Positions 34,260-45,860 of a stretch of 64,000 nt of DNA are shown here, one piece after another (within the stretch, counting starts at the first letter, position 1; every line of letters starts with the position of its first letter). Both the position numbers and the translations under genes were made by a program. Location of the stretch: assembly GCA_964017185.1 (NCBI GenBank), contig OZ024870.1, positions 33,007,621-33,071,620 on the forward strand. Direction: 5' to 3'. Source of the DNA: Rugalucina vietnamica (Eukaryota; Mollusca; Bivalvia; Lucinida; Lucinidae). The notes beneath the pieces were generated by a model that was not told where the DNA came from, did not search any database, and worked only from the letters and a program-made list of their open reading frames with translations.

Positions 34260-35450
34260 GACGTCAGTTTTTCCAGCCTCCCACGCCTTGTTACATTTGG
34301 TTGGCTGATATACTCTCTGACCTTTGTCGATAATATTTTCTGGTGTAATCGTAATGATCGATTCTAAATGGGCCCAGTAACTCATGGCCATTACGAGTGA
34401 TTACTGTTTCATGTCATACTGATGGGATGGAATTATACGAGAACTATCAAGCAATATTTCCTGACACAATGATGTATCAATACCTGATAAAGAATGGGTA
34501 AAAAAGAACTCTTCCAAATTATAAGAGAGGCTGAAGCATAAATCTTGATTGAAACTTTAGTAGGGCAAATAGCTAGAATATAAGCCCGACAAAAGCAGCG
34601 TTTAACTGACTCTGCTGTAAGAGCAGATTGAACAATGATAACGATTATCAAAATAACGTCAAAGTAAGTGCAACGTATGGCCAGTGAAACACATGGTCAA
34701 AAGTAGTTAACGAAACGTCATATTACAACCAAGACTTGTCATGAAATGTGGGGAAAGATTTCTAATACATGCAGTGATCGAAGAATGGTCATACTTAACA
34801 GACGGCAAAGATCGCACAGTTTTTCAGTAACTAGTCTAGAAAGCCCCCTTGTCAGATACGTTGTAAAGACGGAATTGCACGGAAAATAAATCGACGAATT
34901 CAAAGTAAGAGCACTGGATTTTTATGATTGATCATTCTGTTTAGCGTGGTATATGTTTTATCTTTATTTTAAACACCAATGATTAAATAGTAAAAATAAA
35001 TCTGAGATCCTTTTTAATTCTATTTTCAGAATGAAATATTATGCCATTTGCAAAACATGCACCAATTTTGAATAAGGGGAAGACATTGCCTCCCAGGGTT
35101 AACACTACTAAGGATTTACTGTTTAGGTAGCATTTCTGTTTGAACACTACCTGTAAAATTATATTATATTTCTATCAGATTGTAAGAGACCCCCTGTCCC
35201 GTCCGGCTGATCTCATTTTTCTAGATATTTCTTGGCAAGGCGCAAAATGTTCACCAGTACCATGATTTAATTTTCTTTAACAACAAAATAACAATAAATG
35301 GGAAGATGCCAAAGAGTCAGACAGGTCAATTAGAAGGTTAGATAATTACTCACTGAAATAGATAGATTACAATATTTCCAGCAATTTACTGCCAGAACGT
35401 ATTATAACTCAACCAATAACACTATTAACGTCGAAGTACTGATGTAAAGC
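34260..35450 (+). repeat. Second large duplication, copy 1, first segment
   Basis: It matches 56330-57610, with shared runs such as CAGTAACTCATGGCCATTA, GATGGGATGGAATTATACGA and ATCAAGCAATATTTCCTGAC. In the 56-kb copy an open frame (56300-56662) crosses this; here it meets a stop soon after the shared part, so I do not call it a gene. Confidence 0.8.
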
Positions 35451-35457
35451 TAAGGCA

Positions 35458-35958
35458 AATGGGCTCCCAGGGATCTCCATCGTCGGGCAGCTTACTCATT
35501 CTGTGAGTCCTTGTTTTTTATTCATCATGATTTTATTTGTTTGTCCATGATGATTCATTGACTAGTTAGATATTCACTACGAGGACCGAACAACTAACTA
35601 AATGTTATGAACCACTGTAGAAGCTGAGGCTGAGGTTAGGATCTTGTAAAACCGGTTTAAGCCCGCCAGTAATTTTATATTACTGATCGTTCCAAGGCGA
35701 TACTTCTGTTGTGGTTCTTATTGTTTTATGTCTTGGTGTTTCATTTTTTGTGCTGTTGGCGCCTTATGTATGTTATCATATTTTAGTTAAGTTTAGGTAA
35801 CTGAGTAGCCACCTATTGGGAAATAGCTGCTCATTCGGCTAACTAAATGTATTCATGGTCTTAGTACCTTATTGTTAGTTTGTTTTTTTCCCGCCTCGGT
35901 TTTTGGAGTGGGAATCTTTTTCTGATTGCGCCTTTTCCTGATCGTTGCCTACTTGTAC
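35458..35958 (+). mobile_element. R1 retroelement tail
   Basis: It starts at CTCCCAGGGATCTCCATCGT and ends TACTTGTACCTCTT. It is more diverged than the 12-kb copy. It stands head-on to the next entry, 34 bp apart at their 3' ends. Confidence 0.8.
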
Positions 35959-35991
35959 CTCTTCATAGTGTCTAATACGATTGAAAATAAG

Positions 35992-36385
35992 AGTAGGCAA
36001 TGATCAGGAAATGGCGCAAACAGAAAGAAATTTCCACTCCAAAAACCGAGGTGGGGAAAAAAGTAAATTAACAATCAGGTACTTATACAAAGAAAACATA
36101 TTGTAAGCCGAATGGGCAGACATTTTCCCAGAAAAGTGGCCACTACCCAAACTTAACTAAAAATATGAAAACATACTTAAGGTGCTAACAGCAAAAAAAC
36201 ATTCAACACCAAAACATAAAACAATAAGAACCACCACAGAAGTATCGCATTGGAACAATCAGTAATATAAAATTACTGGCGGGGTTTATATCAATTTAAC
36301 ATGGCCATAACCTCACCCTCAGCTTCTGCAGTGGTTCACAACATTTAGTTTCTTTTTCGGTCCTCAAGGTGAATCTCTAACTAGA
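35992..36385 (-). mobile_element. R1 retroelement tail in opposite orientation
   Basis: It reads AGTAGGCAATGATCAGGAAA on the plus strand (complement of the R1 3' end) to CCTCAAGGTGAATCTCTAAC. With the previous entry it forms an inverted pair whose transcript could fold over more than 350 bp. Confidence 0.8.
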
Positions 36386-36584
36386 GATTGAACTATGAAA
36401 TTGAATTTAGTGTGAAATTCTCAGACGAGAGAAATACGTACATGTACCTAGATACATTTAATGAAAGAAATTAGCATTCTGTACATATGTCACTGCAACA
36501 GAAGACCAGCACCATGCATAACTGATCTATTTTCGGTTTCTAGCGTGTATAAGAAACTCGTTTGTAAACCGCTCTGGTATGAGC

Positions 36585-36760
36585 ATGCCCAGGAAAAGTA
36601 GTTCGTCAAACCATCTATACATATAAGCCTTTGTGGCTTACTTGGATGGTTATATTTGAAGCACTTGTTAGATGTCATGACATCCTCATTTTGGGAATAA
36701 AGGCAAGTTCCCCAGTTGTTGACTGGGAAGCATCAATTCAAACAAACAAACAAAAGAAAC
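36585..36760 (+). mobile_element. SINE remnant with GACTGGGA tail
   Basis: CATGCCCAGGAAAAGTAG, GGATGGTTATATTTGAAGCA, TGTCATGACATCCTCATTTT and TTGACTGGGAAGCATCAATT, then (CAAA)n. It resembles the complement of the SINE at 61004-61332 and the relic at 44215. Confidence 0.7.
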
Positions 36761-37134
36761 TCGTCTTGCTTTGCTTTGTTTATACACGTTATGATCAGGA
36801 AGAGTAAGAATATCGAACTATTCAATTTATATATGTACATGTATATTTTTCTTTTAAACTCACACGAACTTTTAGGTGTCTATCATGAGTTTACACTATA
36901 TTGGTACCCAGGCCCTGGCGTCTATTGTCTTTGTTATGTCATTATCAGTCGCAATATTCAAACAGTTTCTCGTCTTGAACCACGTCTGCAATCTGCCTCC
37001 GCTGCGTAATTGCACAATGCAGGTCATACAACTGATGTGAAACATGGTTTAATGCCACAAATCATAAGCGCAAGCCGTAGATTCCTCCTCGAGACGCTGT
37101 TACTAATGCACGGGACAACGTTATTACATACAAT

Positions 37135-37412
37135 AACGTCTGTATTACCCTGGAGTGCCAGGCTAAGTTGTTGTTGATAAACTTAATTCAGGATGTTTAT
37201 AATGGAATATAATCATATTGCCGCTAGGTCCATCAGTAACATAAGCCTCGCTTGTCTGCATCCATTTATTCTTTAGAAATACGCTATTTTGTGGCTGTCA
37301 TGTCAGGAATGTCAAAATTGGTCTCATTTATATTCGAATTCCGTATTACACAAGGCATACACTTGGGATAAGAAAACATTTTCTGCAAAAAGAAGAGCTC
37401 TAATTGTATCGC
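37135..37412 (+). repeat. Second large duplication, copy 1, segment before the Harbinger-like element
   Basis: It aligns with 58805-59065 (for example AATATAATCATATTGCCGC, TCTTTAGAAATACGCTATTT and ACACAAGGCATACACTTGG). The match ends close to the TTA at the element boundary, which supports that boundary. Confidence 0.8.
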
Positions 37413-38037
37413 TTATGCCTAGGGCTTACGTACGCTGCGGACGCTGCGGATAGGTGTTCCGTATCTGTCCGTCCTATCCGTAACGATTCGTATCTCATCC
37501 GTAATGTCCGTAACTGTACGTATCGTATCCTCAGGGCGCGGTAGATCCGCGGGCAAATTTTCATAACTGTCAAAAATGCATGCGCGGATGGACGATCGGT
37601 AATGGTAGGCAATGGTACGTAACTGAAGGCATTTATTCGAATCTGTCCGTATCTAATCGCATCTAAACGTATCATTCCGCGATCAAGCATTTGTTGCGGA
37701 TCGATACTGTTACATACGTGTTGTTTCGTTCGGTTGCGGTCTTTGTCGTTTATACACACTTTTCGATACAATTTAATACGTTCAGATACGAACACGTAAT
37801 GTTACGGTTTTCCTAAAGTTTACACAGAATGCCACACGTATGAAAACGGAATCAAACCAGGATGCAACTTGAACAATGCTAATAAGCGTGTGGCTGAGCC
37901 CTCTAGAGCTGAGTGTTTGGGCATAACATAATCTGTATCCAATGCTTGAATGAATAATGCAAGAACGTTTCTGGAATATATAGTCTCCTTGACAAAAATG
38001 TCCGTCATTTTTCTATTATACAGGTAATTTATTTATT

Positions 38038-40050
38038 TAAGAATATCCATAATTCATTTATGGATATCCATAATTCATTTATGGATATCCTTAATTCATT
38101 TATGGATATCCTAAAATAATAAAAGATATCCAACAATATTTTTGGATAACCTAAAATGAATTATGGATATCCATAAATGAATTATGGATATCCATAAATG
38201 AATTATGGATATCCTTAAATGAATTATGGATATCCATAATTGAATTATGGATATCCTGAAATACATTTTTGGATATCCAAAAATCACGATGAATTATGGA
38301 TATCCATAATTCGATTTTTGGATATCCAAAAATCGAATTATGGATATCCTTAAATCAGCTCATTTAAGGATATCCTTAAATGTGTTTTAGGATATCCAAA
38401 AATAAGCTTGAATTTAGGATATCCATAATTCGATTTTTGGATATCCATGATTCTTTTTTTTTTGATATCCATAATGATCTGATTTAAGGATATCCATATT
38501 TCGATTTTAGGATATCCATAATTCATTTCAAAAAATATTTCTTTTCCATAATGATTTTTTCCGTGTAATACGCATGCGCTAACTAAAACTGAACGAAACG
38601 GAAGCCAACGTTAATTCAACCACACCGTATGCCTCCATTCTCTGACTAGGGAGAAATCACTATATCCCATAGGCACGTATGGGGTGCCGTTTTACTATTT
38701 ATTTCCTATTTATGGATATCCATAATTCATTTATGGATGTCCAAAATTCATTTTTGGATATCCATAATATATTTTTGGATACCCATAATTCTTTTTTGGA
38801 TATCCTAAAATCGATTTATGGATATCCTTAATTCGGCTGAATATTGGATATCCATAAATTGATTTTAGGATATCCTATAATCGAATTATGGATATCCTTA
38901 AATACAATCCTATTTTTGGATATCCATAATTCGATTTAAGGATATCCTAAAATCGGGCTAATATTGGATATCCATAATTCGATTTATCCTTAATTACTGT
39001 AAGATATCCATAAATGAATTAAGGATATCCATAAATACATTATGAATATCCTTAAATAAATTAATTGGATATCCAAAAATAGGGAATAAATAGTAAAACG
39101 GCACTCCATAGGCACGTACATGTACATCATTTTTTTGATTTAAGGATATCCTTAAATGAATAATGGATATCCTTAAATACGGTCCTATTGAAGGAAATCC
39201 ATAACTCATTTATGGTATCCATAAATCGAATTATGGATATTAAATATTAGCCCGATTTTAGGATATCCTTAAATCGAATTATGGATACCCAAAAATAGGA
39301 TTGTATTTTAGGATATCCATAGTTCGGTTTTAGGATATGCTAAATCTATTTATGGATATCCAATATTCAGACGAATTTAGGATATCCTTAAATTGATTTT
39401 AGGATATCCAAAATGAATTATGGATATCCAAAAAAGAATTTTGGATATCGAAAAAATAAGGATATCCATAATTCATTTCAGGATATCCATAATTCATTTC
39501 AGGATATCCATAATTATTATGGATATCCATAATTCATTTATGGATATCCATAATTCATTTTAGGATATCCAGAAATGTTAAAGGATATCCTTAATTATTT
39601 AAGGATATCCATAAATGAATAAAGGATAGCCATAAATAAATTATGGATATCCTTAAATGAATTATGGGTATCCAAAAATAGGGAATAAATAGTAAAATGG
39701 CACCCATAGGCACGTACATCATTTTTTTGTGATTTAAGGATATCCTTAAATTATGGATATCCTAAAATACAGTTCTATTGAAGTTCATCCATAATTCATT
39801 TATGGATATTCATAAATCGAATTATGGATATCCAATATTAGCCCGATTTTATAATATCCTTAAAATGAATTATGGATATCAAAAAATAGGATTGTATTTT
39901 AGGATATCCATAGTTCGATTTTAGGATATCCTAAAATCAATTTATGGATATCCAATATTCAGACGAATTAAGGATATCCATAAATCGATTTTAAGTATCC
40001 AGAAATGAATTTTGGATATCCAAAATGAATTATGGTTATCCATAAATAGG
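38038..40050. repeat. GGATATCC palindromic octamer array
   Basis: By hand I count about 55 exact copies of GGATATCC in 2 kb, plus many one-base variants, mostly 20-24 bp apart with a common 21-bp step (GGATATCC plus a 13-bp AT-rich linker such as ATAATTCATTTAT). Flanks on each side come in a few alternative forms (CCAAAAA, CCATAA, CCTTAA, CCTAAA and their complements), so many sites are longer palindromes. An array-free gap at about 38530-38700 and short CGGCAC blocks divide it into sections. Confidence 0.95.
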
Positions 40051-40075
40051 GAATAAATAGTAAAACGGCACCCCA
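38677..40075. repeat. Inverted and tandem higher-order blocks inside the octamer array
   Basis: GGGGTGCCGTTTTACTATTT at 38679 is inverted relative to AAATAGTAAAACGGCAC at 39087, 39691 (AATGGCAC) and 40058, so the array contains one or more foldback units with these ends. The blocks after 39105 and after 39705 start alike (CATAGGCACGTACAT, then CATTTTTTTG and GATTTAAGGATATCC) and continue in parallel, a tandem repeat of about 600 bp. Confidence 0.85.
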
Positions 40076-41269
40076 TATGATTGTTGGTTGATGCGTTCAT
40101 TTACGGTGTAGATACGTTTGTGTTACGGTTTAGATACGGAAAGATTCGAATCAACACCTTCATTTACATGTCATTACGTACTATTACGGATGTTTCATCC
40201 GTGCCCAATTTTTGACTTTTTTCAAAATTTGGGCGCGGATGGAATCGGACTTGCATATACAATACGTTAAGATACGAACATATACGGAAAAGATACGAAT
40301 TGTTACGGATATGACGGATAGATACGAAAGGTCAGTCCGCAGCGTCCGCAGCATCCGGATGTGCTAGTGTGACTGTAGTTTGACTAAAACCTGCGTTTTC
40401 TTGCATCAAATTTCACCGTTATATACGCAAGAAAACGCAACATTACGTATCTGAAGGTGTATGTCTGTATCTAAAAGTAACAGATGGTATCGAAAGGTAT
40501 GTAGTCAAGTATCTTAACCGTATGTATTCGAATTTATCCGTAACTATCTTCGAACGTATCCGTATCTTTCCTGAACTACCCGTATTTATTCGTATTTAAA
40601 AGTAATAAATTCATTAAGAACCGTTAGCCCCGCCCACAAAATTCTGCGGATCGCTACGTATAGTATTCGCAACTATCCGCGGCATCCGTAAGCGCTAGTG
40701 TGACCTAGGCATTAGTGTATTGTCGACGGAACCAATGAGAAGTGTTGTTCCATATGTCTCGAAAGAGGCCTAAAGAAGCCTGAAGTATTTTACTGTCCCG
40801 TAACTGGCCGTTTGTCAGCCGTTCTGATGATGTACATGTACTGGGAGACTTTTAGGGCCATCAACACCAACACCAACTGCAGTAACAACAAATAAAACAT
40901 AATTGAAACATTCAAGAAAAAAGATGTACTATATTGTAGAATGCCAGGTAATGAAGAACCCTTATCAAACTTTACAAACTAGCCACAAAGACAGGTATCG
41001 GTGCTGCAATTTCAAGAATATACAGCTGTTCATCAGGAATTTAAATCAATGACGCATATGCCGAAACGGAGCAAATAACCAAAATCCAGTTGAGGAGTTT
41101 CCGAACATAAAATTTGTTAAAAATACTCCTATTATTCTTATTAATCATCTCAAAGGATCAAACGAAAAATACAATCTGCATTATGGCTCATAATGTCAGC
41201 TTATCGGATACACATACTGAATCGTCTGTCACCTGTCAACCTGTGCACCAAATGTGTGCACCAAAGCCA

Positions 41270-41875
41270 ATAGAACCCTTGGTTTTTTTAGACGAAATCT
41301 GTTTTTTTGCCCCCCAAGATGTGAGAGAAGCTGCCTATAAAGGTCTGGTGAGACCTGTTCTTGAATATGGTAGCTCAGTTTGGGACCCTCATTATTAAGG
41401 TCTGATAGATGATTTGGAGAAAGTTCAAAAGCGTGCGGCTAGCTAGGTTTGTAACTAGGAACTATACATATGAAAAAGGTAGTATGACTGACATCCTTAA
41501 AAAACTAAAATGGGAATCCCTGCAGAAAAGAAGGAAGGATAATAGAATTACATTGCTTTACAAAGGTCTAAAATGGAGAGCAAAAATACCCACGGATGAC
41601 CTTATCCCCAAAAATAGGCGTTGTAGGAATCAACACTCCTTGGCATTTCAGATACCTTCAGCAAGTACAAATGCCTATTTGCACAGTTTTTTCCCCTAGA
41701 TAATAAGAGATTGGAATGAACTCCCTGATCTCTGATCTCCTCTGCTGAATTGTCAGATGATTGTGTGTCTAAATTTACTTCTCTTGTGAGAGCTCGGGGC
41801 TTATCCCCTCCGGTCAAGCCCCATCCCCCCTGGTGTGGTATTGTCAGTTTGACGTTTCACCAGTAAACTATTCTG
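41270..41875 (+). pseudogene. C-terminal end of a CR1/L2-type LINE reverse transcriptase
   Basis: Residues APQDVREAAYKGLVRPVLEY and GSSVWDPHY precede a TAA (41396-41398), after which GLIDDLEKVQKRAA continues. A 4-bp duplication (GGCTAGCTAGG near 41439) then shifts the frame. The next frame reads RFVTRNYTYEKGSMTDILKK, WESLQKRRKDNRITLLYKGL and PTDDLIPKNRRCRNQHSLAF. This is the thumb and C-terminal part typical of these LINEs. The 5' part is missing. The 3' end is near the TTCTGATTTTGATTCTTT at 41868-41887. Confidence 0.88.
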
Positions 41876-42169
41876 ATTTTGATTCTTTAAAAAAAAACGA
41901 CTGGCCAAATAAAGTCTGGTTTTCGCGTTAAAGTCTGGTTTTACATGGAGCCCCAATGGATATGTGGTTACATGCTCAATATGGTCGAGATATTCACGAG
42001 TACAATTGTTATCGGTATGTCATTTTCTCATTTTCAACGGTCAGGCGTTTTCAATATCATAATATGATCTTTGGTATTTGCAGCTAACATAATAATTATT
42101 TTCTGTATTTTCAAGGGGGATAAAGAAAATTATATGGCGAATGTCTTGCTTGACTTAACAATTAATGAT

Positions 42170-42475
42170 AAGAATTATCGTTGTAGGTGTAATATTGCTG
42201 CTATTACCAGACAGTATTGCAGCTGATAAGCCAGTGTCCAGACATAATTATTGGAAGTTTTATGTTATCGGTTAATGTACTCCACTACAACCAGGATAAA
42301 TTCAATTAGGTAATTCCACCATGATAGTCAAAACAACTCTTCGAGATGCCAGCAGCAGTGATAATTGTACTTGCAATATTGGAACCTTTTACGTAAACAC
42401 ATGAATGATGTGAAAACAATTATAAAAGGCGCACAACGTTAACATAGCCTCGGTACTTGCCATACTGAAGACCTT
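42170..42475 (+). repeat. Second large duplication, copy 1, later segment
   Basis: It aligns with 59523-59790 (CCAGACAGTATTGCAGCTGA, CAGTGTCCAGACATAATTAT, ACAACCAGGATAAATTCAAT), showing that the two blocks run in the same order and orientation. Confidence 0.85.
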
Positions 42476-42504
42476 CCCTATCATCTATGTTTTTATGAGA
42501 TACA

Positions 42505-42905
42505 TGTACACCATGAGGACCGAATAACAATCTAAATGTTGTGAACCACTGCAGAAGCTGAGAGTAAATTCGGGTGCCCGTAAAACCGGTTTAAGCCACC
42601 CCCACCCCCCAGTAATTTTATATCACTGGCCGTTCCAAGGCGATACGTCTGGTGAAATGCTATCTGTTTTATGCTTTGATGATGAATTTTTTGCTGTTTG
42701 CACATCTCATGTACATTTTCGTATATTTAATTAAATCCGGTAAACTGGTTGGTCAACTTTTGAGAAATAGCTGCTCACAAGCTGCTACACCTACGATATG
42801 TTATCTTCGTAATGGTACCTGGTTTTCAATCTCAGACTGGTTTTCCCTCCTCGGATTTTAGAGTGGGACTTTCTTTCCGATAGCGCTATTTTCTGATCAC
42901 CGCTG
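42505..42905 (+). mobile_element. Old R1 retroelement tail
   Basis: ACCATGAGGACCGAATAACA through GTAAAACCGGTTTAAGCC to GTGGGACTTTCTTTCCGATA. It is the most diverged R1 copy here. Confidence 0.75.
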
Positions 42906-43275
42906 ACATTTACCTATACTGTTAAGTCAATTCCGGACCTGTTCTGTTTATCACATTCAACGCGTTCTCCATAGGCTTTATCACACTAACAAAGTTTCAG
43001 CTTAAATTCTACTTTTCATTGATAGCTTTACTAACTAGAAAGCATTCTATTTGCTGTTAAGCCGATGTTACCGTCATTCTGTATTACAGTAAGGAAAGCG
43101 TGTTAAAAACGGTGATGGTATTTTTAAATACGGTTATGGTATTAAATATGCCAGCCATCTCTGATGGTTTCTTCTAGAGGTTGATGTGCATTGGAGGTCA
43201 CGTGTCAGTGAGGTTAAGATCTCTTGTAGTATCGCTTGTTGTTGTGTAGTACATGTAATTATGAAATAAATTTTA

Positions 43276-43384
43276 TTTTTCTGATGTTTATGAAGCTATG
43301 GACCACAGTGGGTTGCTTGCAAAGTGCAATGTAAGCTTTGCTAGTAACCCACTGCGGTTCATAGCTCCATGGACATCAGAAAAA
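43276..43384. repeat. 49-bp imperfect inverted repeat (hairpin)
   Basis: Arms 43276-43324 and 43336-43384 match at about 42 of 49 positions around an 11-bp loop (GCTATGGACCACAGTGGGTT on the left, AACCCACTGCGGTTCATAGC on the right). It is probably a small foldback MITE; no flanking duplication is clear. Confidence 0.85.
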
Positions 43385-43495
43385 CGTTTTGCTTGTGTTT
43401 ACATTCAATTCTTTCTATCGCTTTTTGAAAAAAATATCAAGGAGCTCACATTTACAAGCAAACAGAATTTACATACAGTGTGTGTTCAAACAACG

Positions 43496-43590
43496 ACGAT
43501 GACGTCATGACGTTTACAACGCCCAATCACATTGACGAGAGCCATGTTTCGACGTCAAGTTTGATCATGTGACGTCGCGTAGCACGATGG
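43496..43590 (+). promoter_or_regulatory. Cluster of TGACGTC motifs (CRE-like)
   Basis: A full cAMP-response-element palindrome TGACGTCA lies at about 43500-43507. It is followed by TGACG, CGACGTCAAG at 43550 and GTGACGTCGCG at 43571. CREB/ATF proteins bind such sites in animals. No gene start is visible next to it, so function is open. Confidence 0.35.
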
Positions 43591-43599
43591 TGTTCATGG

Positions 43600-44200
43600 A
43601 AGTAATATCCGCATTTCAGTTCTATGGATGTTTTAAGACTTTGATCAGAAATGTAAATATTTCTCCATGAATTAAACAAACCTGATGCAAATTCAACGGA
43701 ATGTAGGCGTCATTAATGGAAAAATCTCTGTGTAGAATTTTGATTCATTAATAAATATGCATGTGTCGGTCTTGGCAATGTTCACTCATTTTCGCAAGTG
43801 TTTTGCATACGGTGTAGCGCACCCAGGAAAAAGGTTACAGACAAAATAATGATGTGATTTATGTTTTATGCTGTAACATTACTTTGCTTTTATTTTTTCC
43901 TTTTCGAAGTTGTATATGTTTTATCGGCAAGTGAATTTTAAGCGGGTTTGGTCTCTATGCAATTTGTAACTAAATTAAAGTCATGGACACAGAAAATAAA
44001 TTGTCTTGGGCTTTGTTCGCTTATTGCAAAATCTAATGACCTTGCGCAGAAATAATGACATATGGTAATTGGCTTTACTTCTTGATTCAGAGGGAGGGTT
44101 ATAATTCGAACCAATTCCATGAAAGAATACGCTGGTAACTTTATGCACTACGCATACCTTTGATTTAGACACCAATGCAATGTTATTCACGTCTATGGCA
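43600..44200 (+). repeat. Second large duplication, copy 1, last segment
   Basis: It aligns with 61845-62275 (TGATGCAAATTCAACGGAATGT, TAAATATGCATGTGTCGGTC, TGTGATTTATGTTTTATGC-type matches). After it copy 1 runs into a SINE relic. Confidence 0.75.
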
Positions 44201-44214
44201 ATTATTTAACATTT

Positions 44215-44365
44215 TTAGCCTTATTGGCTTAGTTGGGTGGTTATATTTGAAGCCCTTTTTTGGATCTCATGGCATCCTAATTTCGGGTGAAATTCCCATA
44301 AAATGGAGGCCCCAACATGACCATAGCTTTTGACTTGGACGCTAAACCGTAACTCTAACTGAAAC
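44215..44365 (+). mobile_element. SINE remnant
   Basis: GGGTGGTTATATTTGAAGCC, CTCATGGCATCCTAATTTCG, CCAACATGACCATAGCTTTT and a GACTTGGACG tail. It is the same family as 36585 and 61004. Confidence 0.65.
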
Positions 44366-44369
44366 AAAG

Positions 44370-45002
44370 AATTGTCACAGTTCAATTGTCACAGAAATAT
44401 ATTTAATATAGGAGTCTTCATATATTATGCGAGACAATCATTGCAATTATTTCAATCAGAGCCCTGCGATCCTTACTCTTATTATTAACCTTGACGATGA
44501 TATTGATGCGTATGTTAATAGGCAGTCACACGTCTCTACGTTGTAAAATTGTAGTTCTTTCTTTAATAATCATCTGTGGCATTCAAAAACATTTTCTTCT
44601 TACATTATTTGAAAATAATTAAGATTCGGATGAAATATGTGTTCGACTGCATAATTTACATCTGGGATTGATAATGTTGTTAAACATAACAATTTTCACA
44701 GTGGATTACAGATACATAAAATCTTTTATGAGTAGCTACTTTTAGTTTGCGCTTCGTGTTTCCCAATTCCATTAACATGTTATCTTGAATTCTTTAATTA
44801 ATTTACTTTTGGAACATAAATGCAGATGTGTGTACCAAGCCAAAGTCCCATGGAGATAAATACTTAAGCCAGCAATAGATAATGAGCCAAACGTGTTAAT
44901 AAATGCTGAGGAGCTGCATCACGAGGAGACAAGTCCAAAACAGTACAGCCCAGGTTTCACCTTCTAAGAAAATGTTCAAAATATTAGACATAATATTTTA
45001 AG

Positions 45003-45046
<44 letters not shown>

Positions 45047-45860
45047 ATGGCATAATTAAAATCACATGATATAATGAAGCGACAAAAAGCCTTGCATTTA
45101 CATTTATCAAAAGGTAAAATGTGGTTGCATTCTGGATTACCCCCGCATTTAATTTTTTTTTATTGATTATTCAGATATGTGCTTAGTTTTTGATAACCAC
45201 AAGTACCCTTTTAAGTTATTTAACAATCATGCCGGAATCTGCATTGGCCGGTTGGTTAATATTTTGCATTTCGATCTTAAGCTTTGACAGCAATGTATTA
45301 GGATAACCATTGTTCCTTTAGCATGTTTAGTATCAATTTATATTTAACAAATATTACTTGTGCGCATTTATATTCAGGAACACAAACATGTACGAGTAAC
45401 CTACAAGAATAACTTGAATAAGTCCTGTACTTTCATTTTCAATAAATTCAGTTGAAATTTACCGACAAAATATAGTTTTCAGTCAGCCATTTTTCCAGAT
45501 GGTTTAAATGAATTCCTTTAAACCTGTGTTCCGATCTAGTCAGGGTCATTAGCTAAACACTGATAAAGGGCATGAAACTAGTAAACATATTGGCCTGACA
45601 ATGACTCTGAATGTAGGAAACCAAAAGATAATGGTACCACAGATGTTATCCTTAAGGGACCTCATTATTGCCCCTCCCCACAGAGAAGAGATAATCATGG
45701 TTTTAGGACAATTTATGACTGCTGGGGTTGTGCCGTGTGGCGACCCTAAAAAGTCTCCTCGTACATCGTCCATAGTGCAGATTATACTTTCTTTTAGGTC
45801 CTTTGAGATCAGCGAAGATATTCTGAGAAATCAGAAGTTTATTATCGGTTTAGATTCATT
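44370..45860. other. No gene seen; poly(A) run inside
   Basis: AT-rich, with 43 consecutive A residues at 45003-45045. A short stretch (GTGTGGCGACCCTAAAAAGTC at 45736) recurs at 9439. The 91-codon frame at 45601-45876 has no recognisable domain. Confidence 0.4.

Larger units (their letters stand above)
37416..40711. mobile_element. 3.3-kb TIR element with TTA target duplication (PIF/Harbinger-like)
   Basis: The left end is TGCCTAGGGCTTACG. The right end, on the other strand, is TGCCTAGGTCACACTAGCGC followed by TTACGGATGCCGCGGATAG, so the repeats align with a small gap. TTA flanks both sides (37413-37415 and 40712-40714); a 3-bp TWA duplication is typical of PIF/Harbinger transposons. Broad subterminal zones (about 37430-37800 and 40080-40690) are full of ATCCGTA and GATACG words in inverse orientation. 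A second, internal right-end-like sequence lies at 40340-40375. The middle is the GGATATCC array; no transposase. The family call is an inference from the duplication. Confidence 0.75.

Noticed and set aside
37400..37795. 131-codon frame on the minus strand
   Set aside because: It lies in the ATCCGTA-rich subterminal repeats of the Harbinger-like element, and its arginine/tyrosine-rich product reflects the repeat words.
38038..40050. CRISPR-like array
   Set aside because: The repeated word is only 8 bp with variable short linkers, lies in a TIR element of animal-type DNA and has no cas genes nearby.
41010..41050. CTGATGA ... GAAATTGCAG on the minus strand as another hammerhead
   Set aside because: No stem II forms between the two core words, and stem I strands do not pair.
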